A stretch of 64,000 nt of DNA, from assembly GCA_018894105.1 (NCBI GenBank), contig CM032121.1, positions 3,953,007 to 4,017,006 on the forward strand. Direction: 5' to 3'. The notes beneath the pieces are model-generated. The model was not told the DNA's origin and did no database searches. It worked only from the letters and a program-made list of their open reading frames with translations. This stretch comes from Jacaranda mimosifolia (taxonomy: Eukaryota > Streptophyta > Magnoliopsida > Lamiales > Bignoniaceae). The position numbers and the translations under genes are program-made. This document shows, piece after piece, positions 38,331-50,645 of the stretch. Each line of letters starts with the position of its first letter. Position 1 is the first letter of the stretch.

Positions 38331-38648
38331 CAAGGAACCCATATGTTTCCACAACCAATGGCACATAATTTCTTCGTTAGATAAAAGACTATTAACCACA
38401 AATTCCCCAACTAAATTCCATAAATGCTAAATAATAATATAATTGGAACCTATTCTTCTTAATTTGCCTTTTATATTTAATTTCTACTAGCAATGTTGGT
38501 ACAATCTACGTGTCCATGCAAAATTTCTATAATTTAAAAAATAGATAAACGTGACTATAATTTTTTTAATAATATCAATGCTCTTATCTGAATTTTTAGA
38601 ATAAGGGAAAAAAATTAAGATCACTATAAAAACTCAAGTATATATTCA

Positions 38649-39410
38649 CTACAAAAAATTTACTACACTACAAAAAATTTACTACGGAATTAATTTTATA
38701 ATTATGGCTACAAATTATAGTTACATTTTTTTTGCAGCGTACGTAATTTTTTAAAATAACAAGTAAAAAAGTTATTAGTTATAAATTTGTATTCATATTT
38801 ATTGCAAACACAATATATGAGCTATATATTATCCATAAAAAAATTAATGGGAATGTTTAGTTATGCTTTTTGTGTGATTTTATTATTTGTCTACTATGTG
38901 TTTTAAGAGAATGAATTATTGGAGAATGTGAAAGTTGTTTTTTGGTATGTTTGTTTATATTTTGAGGGAGACGTTTTGTATTGTAGCAGTCAAATCAATA
39001 TTTTTTTATTGAATTTTTTGAGTGAAAATGGAATTGAGTGATTTTTTTAATATTAAAATAATAATAATATACATATATATGATGTGTGTGTGTGTGTGTA
39101 TATATATAATATATGTATGAATATATTGAAAAATATGTGTTTTGGATGGAAAATGAGGATATATCTAGTTATGTTTTCTTCAAAACAATGTTGTTTTGGG
39201 AAAATATTTTGGAGAAACATAACCGAACACTCCCAATATATTTAAAAGAAATAATTATTAGTTATGAATTAGTTATAACAATGATTAACTATGTACACGA
39301 ATATCTGCTTTGAATTGGATTAGGTCAATTTAGTAACTAAAACTACAAATTTTTAGCATCACCTCCAAATTAATTATAGTTAACGCCCTCACTTTTCTAC
39401 AGAGGATGAC
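38649..39410 (+). mobile_element. Repeat family X member, interrupted by a MITE
   Basis: Starts with two copies of CACTACAAAAAATTTACTA (38649 and 38668), a 5' end like that of CACTA (En/Spm) elements. It continues with family X blocks (GAATTAATTTTATAATTATGGC, ATTATCCATA), is broken by the family A MITE (38849-39234), and resumes with ACTATGTACACGAATATCTGC and AATTATAGTTAACG. The 3' terminus is not clear, so CACTA membership is tentative. Confidence 0.45.
38849..39234 (+). mobile_element. MITE of family A, copy 3, nested in family X
   Basis: Ends GGGAATGTTTAGTTATG and, as reverse complement of the 3' end, GGGAGTGTTCGGTTATG. AAT lies outside both ends. The interior has the family blocks and a (TG)n tract at 39082-39099. 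The family X copy at 27.6 kb runs through the corresponding position without it, so this is a younger insertion. Confidence 0.75.
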
Positions 39411-41071
39411 ATAAATTAATAAAAGAAAAAAATAAATTATTGAAAAAGGAGAAAAAAATATTAGAGAACAAAGAAGAACAAAATAGCTATCTTATCAATA
39501 TATTTTAAAATAAAATTAATTTTATCAACTCAGTAAATAACAGAGTAAAATTAATCACTAAAACTCATATTTTATAAATAATATAGGATAGTACTATTAA
39601 TTAATTAATTAGTTAATTAATTAATCCCTTCTTTCTTTCTTTCTTTCTTTCTTGACGGTCCAACCTACATAATTAAGAACACAAAAGTCCTCCATCCTTA
39701 ATTAATTTTCGTGCAAGATTGGTCAAACAAGAAGATGATGTCTTATCACAACAAATAATCTTAATCTCCACAATTCCTATATATGCTGAAATAACACTAT
39801 TAACTACAAAAGACTAATAAATAATAATGGAACCTTAATTATCCTTCTTAATTTCCTACTTACGATGTACTATTAATTAATTAAGAATAAAACCCTCTGA
39901 ACTGCATGTAATTAGTCAAACCGACTAATTAATTACACAATTAAGTTATCTTAATCTCCACGAAATTAGTCCCTACTAAATAGTATTTATGTTCTATTGT
40001 TTCATTAATTAGGTTTAGTAGCTCGTTGGGTAGTTGAAAAATTGGCTGTTAAATTCCTTAATATTTAACCTAACTCTGAAAAATAAACTCTATTGTCTTA
40101 AAATTTGGCATGCAGAATTGCAGATCACCAAAGTGTACGTAGTTAATTAACTTCATAATTAATCATTAAATTAGGCTTCTTAAATTAAAATTATTGTTGA
40201 AAAATGAATTAAATTATTTGATACTTAACATGTGTTAATCACTAATTTTATTTTAAACTTAATTTGTTAGATAAATTGATAAATGTAAGTATATATATGT
40301 ATATATATTTGTTATATAAAATTTGAAGTTAATTAATTTTGATTAGTTAAAAAATAATAAAATAGGTATAAAAATATCAACCTTGTTTAGATCAAAGCTG
40401 GACATTTAAGTAATATATGACTTAAGTAATATCTAATTTGTCTCAACCAACATTCAATGATAAAGAATAATGCTGAACTTTCACTTTTGGGGCTAAGTGA
40501 TATGATTGGAACACCAAACCACAACACATAATTTGATCTATGGAGAAATAATAATAAACATACATAGATACATATAAACAAATACTTTATTGAAAATCAA
40601 GTAATAATTAGAGTAACAATGTTAGATAATTGGAGATACTTTTGGTTTATGCAAGAAATGATGTCAAATTTTTTGAACTTATATTGTAGCAGGGTGTAAA
40701 TAAATAAAGCTAGCTCGCAAACTTTATGAGTCGAGTTTTAAGCTATTTTGAACTCAAGTCAGGTTAAATAGAATTTGATCTCTATTTGAGTCTGATTTCA
40801 AGCTATACATATGTATCATGCTCTAAGCTTGTGAGTCTAAGCTTGCAAGCCAGCTCACGAGAAGACGTAATTTAAAACTATTTTTTATTTTATTAATTTA
40901 TTTTATTTTGAGATGGCTCGCGAGCTAGTATAATTTAACATTATTTTATTATTAAATATATATTTTATTACTATTACTTTATTTCAAGTTCAAAAGATTA
41001 AACTTAGCAATCTAAGATTCAATCTCACCTTAAAATTAAAACCCCAAACTCCAACCGATTAATTGTTGAAT
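39411..41071. other. AT-rich spacer
   Basis: TTAATTAA-rich stretch at 39595-39628, then (CTTT)n at 39629-39652. 40690-40930 (GTGTAAATAAATAAAGCTAG, later GGCTCGCGAGCTAG) resembles a degenerate hAT MITE. No gene. Confidence 0.4.
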
Positions 41072-41175
41072 AACCTATGGCCAGTGGCATAAATCTCTCA
41101 TGTAAGGTGAGAGGTTAGGAGTTTGATCCCTAACGGACTCTTAATATGCGTACGTATAAATAAAATAAAAAAACA
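41072..41175 (+). repeat. SINE-like element
   Basis: CCTATGGCCAGTGGCATAAAT (A box) and GGTTAGGAGTTTGATCCCTA (B box, close to GGTTCGANNCC) about 45 bases apart. Ends with GCGTACGTATAAATAAAATAAAA, an A-rich tail. The clearest SINE in the window. Confidence 0.68.
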
Positions 41176-42069
41176 ATATCCCACTTAGGTGAGCATACAT
41201 ATTAGATATGGAGATAGATACATTTTATAGAAATCTAATTTATTCTTATCAATATTATGTTCAAAACAACCATGAAATTGTGCATTTTCCTAAAAGATTT
41301 TCGTATCTAAAACAGGAGAGATTCATTTATGTCAGCTGACACGAAAACTAGAAACCTATTACTAAACTAGCTAATCAAACGTGATTTCTTGCCGCATGAT
41401 TTGTCTTAAGCTTAGGGTTTAGCTACTGTGCTAAAATTGACATGAGATGACCATATAGAATGACTTTTGTGCCTGTGTGCTTGAAAATGTTATTACCACT
41501 AATCACTTGGAAGAAAACACCATTGTCACTTCATCAGACACATAATTAAGTCGAGGTTTTAAGTAACCGAGGACTATGACCTGGCGCTACTTAATTATAT
41601 TATACAGGAAGGAGTCGAGAATTTGTCGGCTCAAGATATATAATTTACAAGCTATTTCTTCTTCCTCTAATTAGATGTGAGTAGAAGGAACAATATCTTG
41701 AAACGACTGGCCTCTACGGCAATAATAGATCCGAATTCATCATGACTTAATCTCCATCTAAACCAATTAAATAATGAACATGATACTAGAAGGAAAAAAA
41801 GTTGAAAAAGAAAGAAAGAAAGAAACACAAGCTTTGTTTGGTTACATTTTCTGGAAATGGTTTTCAACTCTTGATGAAATACCAAATGTGATGGCATATT
41901 CTTCAATTTCACCTCCTAGAATCCAATTTCAACTCTCAAAATAACAAATTTTTAATCAAAATACACCCTAATAAAATACCTAAGACACCCCTAAATCGAG
42001 GTGCATACATATACCAATCATTACAAATATATATACATACCTTGAAATTAATTTCTAATTTCACCCCAC

Positions 42070-42745
42070 TGCTGATTTTACCGTGAAATTTCGGCTAAAA
42101 TTGACAATGAACAGAAGAAATGGAGCAAAGCGTTCGAAATGGGTTCGAGAGCACACCTTGACGGGCGTTGGTTGGATGCCGCGCGTTGGGGCGCGACGCT
42201 GGGCGAGATGGGCAGAATGCAGGTGTAACGTGCGCCTGGGCGTGTAGGGTACTGGAACCGCGTGTCCAGGCGCAAGGTTGTTGCGCCTGAACGCGCGGCC
42301 TTCTGCAATAGTGTGCCATAGCGTAAGTTCTCCTTGCCCGAGCACGCGACACATTAATTTTTGGTAGCAACAGGAGTCTTGCGCGCCGGGGCGCAAGTAA
42401 TGCGCGTCCCGTCGAGTGGCGGAGATGGGCCAACTTTTTGTTTTTCACAAGTATTTAAGCAATTTTCTTCCAGATAAACTGAAATAGACAATACACAAGT
42501 GATTCTGTACTGCTTTTGAGATAGTTTCTCAAGACGGAGTTTAGAAAGAGGGTGTTGGGTGTTCTTGTGAGATTTGTGGGACTCAAAGTTATAGTTATTA
42601 TCTGGATTTGAAATCAATAAGATCCTTTCTTTGTTAGGTGGATTGGACACATCACCGAACTACATTAAATCTTGTTGTCAGTTTTTATTGAATTACTTTA
42701 CTATTATTTCATAGTTTTCATAATAGATCCTCCTGGGTTACAACA
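42070..42745 (+). repeat. Copia 5' LTR
   Basis: 676 bp, begins TG and ends CA. The U3 part (42130-42420) is strikingly rich in GCGC/CGCG compared with the AT-rich surroundings. TATTTAA at 42452-42458 is a likely TATA box. The overlapping minus-strand open frames here come from the base composition and are not genes. Confidence 0.92.
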
Positions 42746-42782
42746 AACTTGTATCAGAGCCAGTTGGATTAGATGTCAGCCA

Positions 42783-43500
42783 TGAAGATAGGAAGAACAA
42801 CTTTGTGCTGTGGAAGATGAAGATACACGTCCTCCTATGTCAACAAAGTTTACAGAGAGCATTAAAAGGCAGAGATTTCTTGCTAGAGACACTGACAGAT
42901 AAGGAGAAGGATGAGTTCATGGCGATGGCTTATGGTACTCTGGTGTTATCATTGACAGATAACGTATTGAGAGAGGTCGCCATGGAAAGTACACCAGCAG
43001 AATTGTGGACGAAGCTGGAGAGTCTCTATATGACGAAGTCCCTGACAAATCGATTGTATATGAAATAATGATTATACACGTTGAGGATGAAAGAAGGTAC
43101 ATCTATTACTTAGCACATTGATTATTTCAATAAAGTGATCCTGGATCTCGCTAGTATAGATGTAAAAATTGAAGATGAAGATCAACCATTAATTCTCTTA
43201 TGCTCTTTGCCCAAATCCTTTGAGCACCTGGTTACTACTTTATTGTGTGGGGAGATACGACTTCAATGGAGGATGTGAAGGCCTCATTGAATTCCAATGA
43301 ATTAAGAAAATATGTCCTGAGCAGTAACGATAGTGAAGTGGGGAAGGATTGGTGGCGAATGGGAGATCGAGAGAAAAGGGAAGGAGTAAAGGCCAATCGA
43401 AGTCCTGAACCAAGCCTAGAATAGGCGACAAGTGTTTTAAGTGCTGTGGAAAGGGGCATTGGAAACGAAATTGTCCAGAATGAGGAAAGGCGAAGGATGC
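42783..43500 (+). pseudogene. Copia gag, broken
   Basis: The frame from 42783 gives KNNFVLWKMKI and LWTKLESLYM, the capsid-like part of Copia gag. An ATG at 42773 is out of frame, and the extreme N-terminus appears deleted. Two stops sit at about 43066-43071. A frameshift follows near 43240, and a further frame carries the CCHC zinc knuckle (CFKCCGKGHWKRNC, about 43434-43475) that binds RNA. It ends in a stop. No functional Gag can be made. Confidence 0.85.
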
Positions 43501-43594
43501 AGGTGAAACTTTTTATCAGAAATGGGATGATGTCGCAAGAATTATTGAGGATGAGTCTGATGGTGGTCTTGTTCTCAAAGTTACTGAGAGTTTA

Positions 43595-44733
43595 CTAAGT
43601 TCGGAGTGGATTTTTGATAGTGGATGTTCCTACCACATGTGCCAACAGGAAGATTGGTTTACCACTTATCAGAAATACGATGGTGGTAAACTGCTTATGG
43701 GAAATGATGCTTAATGATGGGTTGTAGGAATTGGCTCAGTTTGTATACGAATGCACGATGGCATAATAAGGACCATAACAGATGTGCGTCATGTTCCAAA
43801 TTTGAAGAAAAATCTAATTTCACTTAGTATTTTGAACAAGAATGGCATGGAGTTCTGTGGGTTTTCAAAGGTGCATTGCTTATCATAAAGGGAGACAAGT
43901 GGAATGGCCTTTACATATTGCAGGGCAACATAGTTTCTGGTGCTGCAATAGTTTCTTTATCAGTCAATAATACTACAAGATTGTGGTATATGAGGCTTGG
44001 GCATATGAGTGAGAGGGGGATGTTAGAACTACACAAACAAGGTTTACTTTGTGGAGAGAAGACTGGAGAGCTGGATTTCTGCGAGCAGTATGTACTTGGC
44101 AAGCAACACAAGGTGAAGTTCGGCACCATAGTTCACAGGACCAAGGGCACTTTAGATTACATTCACTCAGATCTTTGGGGGCCTTCTCAGATTCCTTCAA
44201 AGGGAGGTGCCAGGTACACGCTAACGTTCATTGATGACTTCGCACGGAGAGTATAGGTGTACATGCTGAAGTATAATGATGAGGTGTTTGTCAACTTCAA
44301 ACAATGGAAAACTTTGATTGAGAAGCAAATAGAAAATGAGATAAAACGCTTGAGGACTGACAACATATTGGAGTTTTGCAACAAGGAATTTCTGGAATTC
44401 TACGATAAGAAAGGAATTGTGAGGTATCAGACAGTTGCACATACACCACAGCAGAATGGAGTTGCAGAACGGATGAATAGGACTATCTTGGAAAAAGTTA
44501 GATTCATGCTCTTTAATGCCGGATTATTCAAGGATTTTTGGGCAAAAGCGATTAACACTGTTTGCTATTTGATGAATAGATCACCATCAACTGCTTTGGA
44601 TTGCAAGACACCAATGGAAATTTGGTCTGGATCTCCTATTGATTACTCAAATATGAGAATATTTGGGTGTCAGCCTATGCTCATATCTGGGATGGGAAGC
44701 TTGAGCCAAAGGCTAGGAAGTGCATATTCCTAG
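43595..44733 (+). pseudogene. Copia protease and integrase region, broken
   Basis: The protease active site appears as [12 protein letters not shown] (about 43608-43643). The integrase starts with the H-x-H part of its zinc domain (GHMSERGMLELH), but the second Cys of the C-x2-C pair is Tyr. The catalytic core shows HSDLWGP, RTDN and QQNGVAERMNRT, so Asp, Asp and Glu positions are visible. Stops at 43713-43715 and 44254-44256, and a frame change near 44670, disable it. Confidence 0.85.
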
Positions 44734-45179
44734 GCTATGCAAATGAAGTCAATGGTTATCATTTATGGTGTGATGATGATAAGGGCTCCAAGATAATTAT
44801 CAGTAGGGATGTGACATTTGGTGAGTCTGTTATGATAAAGAAGGTGGAGCAGGCCGAAAGTAGTCAACAGAGCGTTAAGGAGAATGTGGAGATTGAAATA
44901 GACTCTCCACAAGTTTCAAAGGAGAAACAGAAAGTGATAGATGAAACTGATGAAAATTCATCATCACCTAATCAACAGTAGGGAAATAATTAACTACAAA
45001 ACTATCGTTTGGCTCGCGATAGAGAGAGGAGGCAGATCAAACCACTACAGTGATTTCCATATTAGATCTGGTTGCTTATACTTTGAGTTCGATCGAGGAG
45101 TTTGTGGGAGACGATCCAGTCTCATACAAAGAGGCCATTTCTTGACCAGATTCTGATAAATGGGCAGCAGCTATGAGTG

Positions 45180-46688
45180 AAGAGATGGAGTCTCTATACA
45201 AGAATAGCACATGAGAACTGATTGATGTACCTAAAGGGCAGAAGATTGTAGGTTGGAAATAGATCTACAAGAAAAAAGAATGGATTCCTGGGGTTGAAGA
45301 TGCTAGATACAAGGCACGATTGGTTGCTAAGGGGGTTGAGCATATGGATGTGAGTTGACTTTCATGAGGTATTCTTCTTAGTTGCAAAACATACTTCCAT
45401 TCGTATTTTACTTACCATGGTGGCTCTGTTTGATATAGAGCTTGAGCAAATGGATGTGAAAACAACGTTTCTGCATGGTGCGTTGGAAGAACAAATCTAC
45501 ACGAGCCAACCAGAGGAACTCATTGTTTCCCGGAAAGAAAATCAAGCATGTCTCTTAAAGAAGCCTTTATATGGCTTGAAGCAGTTTCTCAGGCAGTGGT
45601 ATAAAAGGTTTGAAGTGTTTATTACCAAAATAGGATATACTAGAAACATTTACAATTGTTATGTATATCATAAAAATTATAGTGATAGCATTCTCGTATA
45701 TTTGCTGTTGTACATTGATGATATGTTGGTTGCCTCTAGAAACTTATCCATGATCAACATTTTAAAGGCTCAGTTAAGTGAAGAATTTGAGATGAAGGAT
45801 TTAGGTTGTGCAAAGAAGATATTAGGCATAGAGATCATCCGGGACAGACACACAAGATTGTTGTACTTGTCTCAACAACATTACATTGAGAAAGTACTTT
45901 AGCGATTTGGGATGGATAAGATCAAGCCAGTTAGTACGCCATTTATAGATCATTTCATGCTATCATCAGATCTATCACCGAGTATTGAGGATAAGGTGGA
46001 GCACTTGTCTAATATGTCATATGCTAGTGTAGTATGTAGTTTGACATATGCCATGGTGTGCACTAGGCTAGACATTTCACATGAAGTTAGTGTTGTGAGC
46101 AGGTACATGCACAAGCCAAGAAAGACTCATTGGCAAGCTGTGAAATAGATCATGAGGTATCTGAGAGGCTCTGCAGATAGATGCTTGAAGTATAGTCAAT
46201 TGAATTCTACTGCTAGAATTATTAGCTATGTGGATGTGGATTATGCCGGAGATTTGGACCACAGAAAGTCCATGAATAGGTATGTGTTTTGTGTTTCGAG
46301 TTGTACAGTAAGCTGGAAGGCAACTTTGCAGTCATTAGTTGCATTTTCCACAATAGAAGTTGAGTACATGGCTTTGATTGAAGGCGTGAAGGAAGGTATT
46401 TGGCTAAAGAGACTGATTGAGGATATGGGTATGGTTTCTAATATTATTTCAATATTTTGTGATAGTCAGAGTGTCATACAATTGTCAAAGAATCAAACTT
46501 TTCATGAGAGAACGAAGCACATTGACGTGATCAGGTATCACTTTGTTTGGGATATGGTGTCTCAAGGCGTTATTCTGGTTGCCAAAGTTGGGACTAAGGA
46601 TAATCGGGCAGACATGTTGACTAAGACTGTTCCAAGAATCAAGTTCAAGCATTGCTTGGATTTAATTAACATTTGCAGACTCAGATGA
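45180..46688 (+). pseudogene. Copia reverse transcriptase and RNase H, broken
   Basis: Reverse transcriptase: QMDVKTTFLHG, KKPLYGLKQ and the catalytic YIDDMLV box (about 45714-45734) in the frame 45417-45902. RNase H: DVDYAGD, STIEVEYMAL and ERTKHIDV, with the C-terminus at 46688. Stops at 45212-45214, 45260-45262, 45900-45902 and 46146-46148, plus a frameshift before 45417, prevent translation as one polyprotein. Each of these stops is one transition away from a codon normal at that position. Confidence 0.9.
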
Positions 46689-46751
46689 CGAGCCCTTTTG
46701 GGGACAAGGACAAAGAAGATGGATGGTGAATTTCAAGTCAATGTGGAAAAT

Positions 46752-47425
46752 TATTGATTTTGCCTTGAAATTTGGACTCAAATTGACAAGGAACTTAAGA
46801 AATGGAGCGAAATAGAGCGGTCGAAATGGGCTCAAGAGCACACTTCGATGCACGTTGGCTGGACGCTCCGTGCTAGGGCGCGAGGAGATGCACGTCAAGG
46901 CGTGGTGTTGGGCAAGACAAGTAGAATGTAGGCTTGATGCACGCCCGAGTGCAAGGTTGTCGTGCTCGGGTGTGCGGCCTTCTACAATCATACGCCGTGG
47001 CGCAAGTTCTCCTTGCCATGGCGCGCAACACGATAATTTCTGACAATAGCAAGAGTCTTGGGCGCCGAGGCGCAAGTCATGCCCACCCCAACACGCAGCG
47101 CAAGCCCATGGGCCAACTTTGTGTTTTTTGCGAGTATTTAACAATTTTCTTCCGATACAAACTGAGATAGAGACTACACAAGTGATTATATACCACTTTT
47201 GAGATAGTTTCTTGAAATGGAGTTTAGAACGAGGGTATTAGGTGTTTTCGTGATATTTATGGGACTCAAAGTTGTACTTATTATCTTGATTTGAAATCAA
47301 TAAGAACCTTTCTTTGTTGGGTGGATTAGACACATCGCCGAACCACGTTAAATCTTATTGTCAATTTTTATTGAATTGCTTTGCTGTTATTTCATAGTTT
47401 TCATAATAAATCATGAATTACATCA
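46752..47425 (+). repeat. Copia 3' LTR
   Basis: 674 bp, aligned end to end with 42070-42745. Starts TATTGATTTT where the 5' LTR has TGCTGATTTT, so the canonical TG has mutated, and ends ATCA against AACA. Shares the TATTTAA region and the GAAATCAATAAGA segment. Confidence 0.9.
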
Positions 47426-47430
47426 CCCAC

Positions 47431-47657
47431 AGACCTAAAAAAAAAAGAAAAAAAAAAGGGTAAATAATTTGACATCCATAGTAAAATTTATCTTTTCATA
47501 AAACTCTTTCAAACAAATAGTTTCATCTCCAAAACATTTTCCACCATCCCCTAAAACAAAAACAAATAATAGGCACAATCCCCAATTTTACCTTCAAAAA
47601 ATATATTATCCAAAAATATTTTCTATAATTCATCCAACGTATAAACAAATAAGGCCA
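47431..47657. other. Spacer
   Basis: A-rich, with AAACATTTTCCACCATCCC-like text resembling a MITE fragment. No gene. Confidence 0.35.
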
Positions 47658-48128
47658 GACAATGTTTGAACATGTTTTTGGAAAAGGAAACCATTTCCCC
47701 AAAATATTCCAAATATTACACAAGTTTTGCCTCAAAATTGGAAATATATAGTAAACTACAAAAATACCTCCAAAATGCCAACTTTTTTTTTTTTTTACCA
47801 AAAACACCTCAAGCTTTTTGTATTCTTTTTTCTCATTACATAATATATTTTTATATTATACATACATACAACAAATAATATATAATTCAAATTTCTCATT
47901 ACTTACCACAATAAACTAATTGATTGCTATCAACAACAAAAAAATGTACCCTAAAACATGACCAAACATATAAATATTTCCCAAAATATTTTTCACTTTT
48001 TTCCCAGAACATATACAAAAATGCATCACATTTCTCAATCCTACTATCACACTACCCAAGCCCACTACTACAATTCATTTTTTTAAAACATACCACCAAA
48101 ACACCACAAAACATATCTAAACATTCTC
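47658..48128. mobile_element. Probable MITE, about 470 bp
   Basis: Starts GACAATGTTTGAACATGTTTTTGG. The reverse complement of the end is GAGAATGTTTAGATATGTTTTGTGG, an imperfect inverted repeat. No target duplication can be fixed and there is no coding capacity. Sequence style resembles family A. Confidence 0.45.
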
Positions 48129-48469
48129 ACAATTTGTACTCCCAATTTGACTTCTAACCCATCTATATACCCATCTTACGACCAACCTATATATATTCAC
48201 CTACACGTGCAAGAGGATCATCACATTAAGAGCCATCAAATAAGGTTGTAATTAAAGAGCAGAAAGGGGCGGTTCAAGGGGCCTTAATAAGGTGGGATTT
48301 CTTTGCTTAACCAATTAATGTAGTTAAATGCTTTTCCACGAGAGTAGAGATAGGTCCGCAGACAACTTTTATCTCTTGCAAGTGATTAAAATCCGTAATT
48401 ATTTATATTTAATAATATTTTATTCCACAATTTAATAAATTTTAAATGATATATCTTGTTATTTTTCAC

Positions 48470-48560
48470 TCGAGAATTCATACATAAGTTCATTAAAATT
48501 CGAACTTGAGACTTCATACATATAAATTTACGAGTGATGCTAGTAATCATATGACCACAT
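48470..48560 (-). repeat. SINE-like element split by a hAT MITE
   Basis: Minus strand, continuing from 49400 through 49375 and then 48560 to 48470: TGGCTGAGTGTGGTC joins to ATATGATTACTAGC (A-box region). This is followed by GTCTCAAGTTCGAATTTTA (B box) and AACTTATGTATG. The two parts are separated only by the hAT MITE 48563-49374. Confidence 0.6.
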
Positions 48561-48562
48561 TG

Positions 48563-49374
48563 TAGGTCTGTAAATGGGTAGGGTGATACCCTACCCACGC
48601 TCATCCCCTAAAATACTCAAACAAAAATACTCTGTATTTTATCCTACCCCAAAATACCTAAAAGGATGCGACCCTAACCTTACCTTACCCTATCTAACAC
48701 AAGACCTATTGGGTCTAGTTTATTAGACTTATGTTTTGAATGTACATACTAATTTTCTCAATATATATTAAAAATATTATTTGGCATATGATAACAAAAA
48801 ATTAAAATTTTCTTTTCTATATTTAATTTAATTTAATCATTAAATTTAAATTAGTTCATCTTTATTTTTAATTTTTCATTCATTAATAAAAATTTTATTA
48901 ACAAAGTTTATTCATTAGCAATAATTTTATTAACTATTTTTATAAAAAATATTTATTTCACTATTAATTTTAATATTATTAATTTTATTGATGAAAAATG
49001 TTTAACTGTTGCTATTGTTATTCCAATTTTAAAAAAAAAATTGTTATCCCAATATATTAACTTTATTAATTTTATCAATTTAGTTTAATTTTTAATAAAA
49101 AAAAATATTTAGTTGTTACTGTTTATTCATATATTTGTAATTTATATATATATATAAATTATTATTAATATAAATTTAATTTCGGTATAGACAATTTTTA
49201 GGTTTATAGATTAAATTTAAGTATAAAATAGTGGGTAATTTTTGGGCATAGGTACATGGGTAATTTATGGGCATAGACCATATCCATACTCATTACATTA
49301 TCTTTAATAAATATGGGTATATATATATATGATACTTTGGATCTGAATAAGGTCCCTACCCATTTACAGGCCTA
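48563..49374. mobile_element. hAT-type MITE, about 812 bp, inside a SINE
   Basis: Ends TAGGTCTGTAAATGGGTAGG and TAGGCCTGTAAATGGGTAGG (reverse complement of the 3' end), differing at one position. Target duplication GACCACAT (48553-48560) versus GACCACAC (49375-49382), one mismatch, with two extra bases TG at the 5' junction. No transposase frame. Confidence 0.8.
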
Positions 49375-49400
49375 GACCACACTCAGCCATTCACTTTGAT

Positions 49401-50645
49401 TTACATATATCTCAAAGAAGATTTTCATACATATAAATATAAAAATAATATTATTGAATTAATAGACTACTGAACTATTCATTTTAATTTATGTATTTTT
49501 CAAGGAAGATTAGGTTATGAAGAAACACTGTTGGTAGTTGTGCTTGGAAAGCAAAGGACTCCAACATCCTATCCTATAAAACATTATCCCAATCAAGAAA
49601 CATTTTTGACAAGGTTGAGTTGCATACAAATATGTGAAGTGAAAATTTTGGTTGATATTTTGACGTGTGAAAAATAGATTGGTCAAAAATGGCACACGTC
49701 AACTCATGCAATTTAATGTGAAGTTGATTTTTATTTAAGGTGTGTCAACCCTTTCAACCTCCAACCACTGAACGTGATCATAATAATGCGACCTCCTTTC
49801 TTGTGGGCAATTTGTCGATATACTTTAATTTTAATTTATTGAATATAAAAATACAAAATAATAAAAATTAATCTATGCTAATGTATGTAATATAAGGCTA
49901 TACTGCTTATTTTTATTATTTGATAACATAAGATGTTGTATTTGTGACACAAAAGTTCTTTGAATTGAATGTTCTGAGTTTCAGCTTAAGGTTTTTTAAG
50001 CTCCAACGTATAATCTTACAAGATTGGCGAAATTAAACTGAATGTTTTTTGCCCCACTCAGAAATAGTAAAGCCTAAGCACAAGCTTAAACCCAGCTCAA
50101 ATTTGTTTGAGTCCAAGCTCAACGGAGGTTTTGTTTTAGAAATTTCTTTATGTTATACTTTTTGAGAAGGGCTTTCAGTAACAGTATATATACAAAAAAT
50201 TGAGAGAGCACTTTTGTTCTTCTTTTTTGACTTTTTGGAAGATTTTTATAAGCCTTTTGGCATCTCTAACAATCTAGTAAATTTTTTCTCTTCTCGCCTG
50301 TGGATGTAACCCAATTGGATGAACCAGATAAATTTGTGTCTTGAATTTTTCTTTTATGTGTTTTTATTTCTTGCTTTATTGGTAATATAAGACTTGTTCG
50401 ATATATATTATACGAAAATATTATATTTCATCATGTTCCAATGTAATATTTATAACAATTATTTCCACAGAGATAAAGGGCTGATTCATTTGATAATACG
50501 GTTGTTTATTTTATTTTTCAATAGAAATCCAATCTATTGTTATTTCCAATTCTTTTATATTTATCCTATTGTTCTATAAAATTAATTGAATTTAACATAT
50601 GATCAATAAAAACTCCATATATCACTTTAAAACTATTATTTTTTT
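49401..50645. other. AT-rich spacer
   Basis: No gene. 49970-50120 has AAGCTTAAACCCAGCTC / GAGTCCAAGCTC text typical of degenerate hAT MITEs. Confidence 0.35.

Larger units (their letters stand above)
42070..47425 (+). mobile_element. Complete Ty1/Copia LTR retrotransposon, inactivated, 5356 bp
   Basis: Bounded by LTRs 42070-42745 and 46752-47425, with CCCAC on both outer sides (42065-42069 and 47426-47430) as 5-bp target duplication. A primer binding site (TTGTATCAGAGCC, 42749-42761) follows the 5' LTR, and a purine-rich tract (GTGGAAAAT, 46743-46751) precedes the 3' LTR. The domain order gag, protease, integrase, reverse transcriptase, RNase H is the Copia order. Every coding domain has stops or frameshifts. 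The LTRs have diverged visibly, so the insertion is not recent. Many differences between the LTRs are C/T or G/A changes in CG-rich parts, as expected for a methylated, silenced element. Confidence 0.95.

Noticed and set aside
42061..42448. Overlapping minus-strand frames of 76-117 codons, and similar ones at 46662-47144
   Set aside because: They lie in CG-rich LTR sequence of the Copia element. Arg/Ala-rich translations are composition effects.
48386..48604. 72-codon minus-strand frame
   Set aside because: Falls across the SINE and the start of the hAT MITE. Not a gene.
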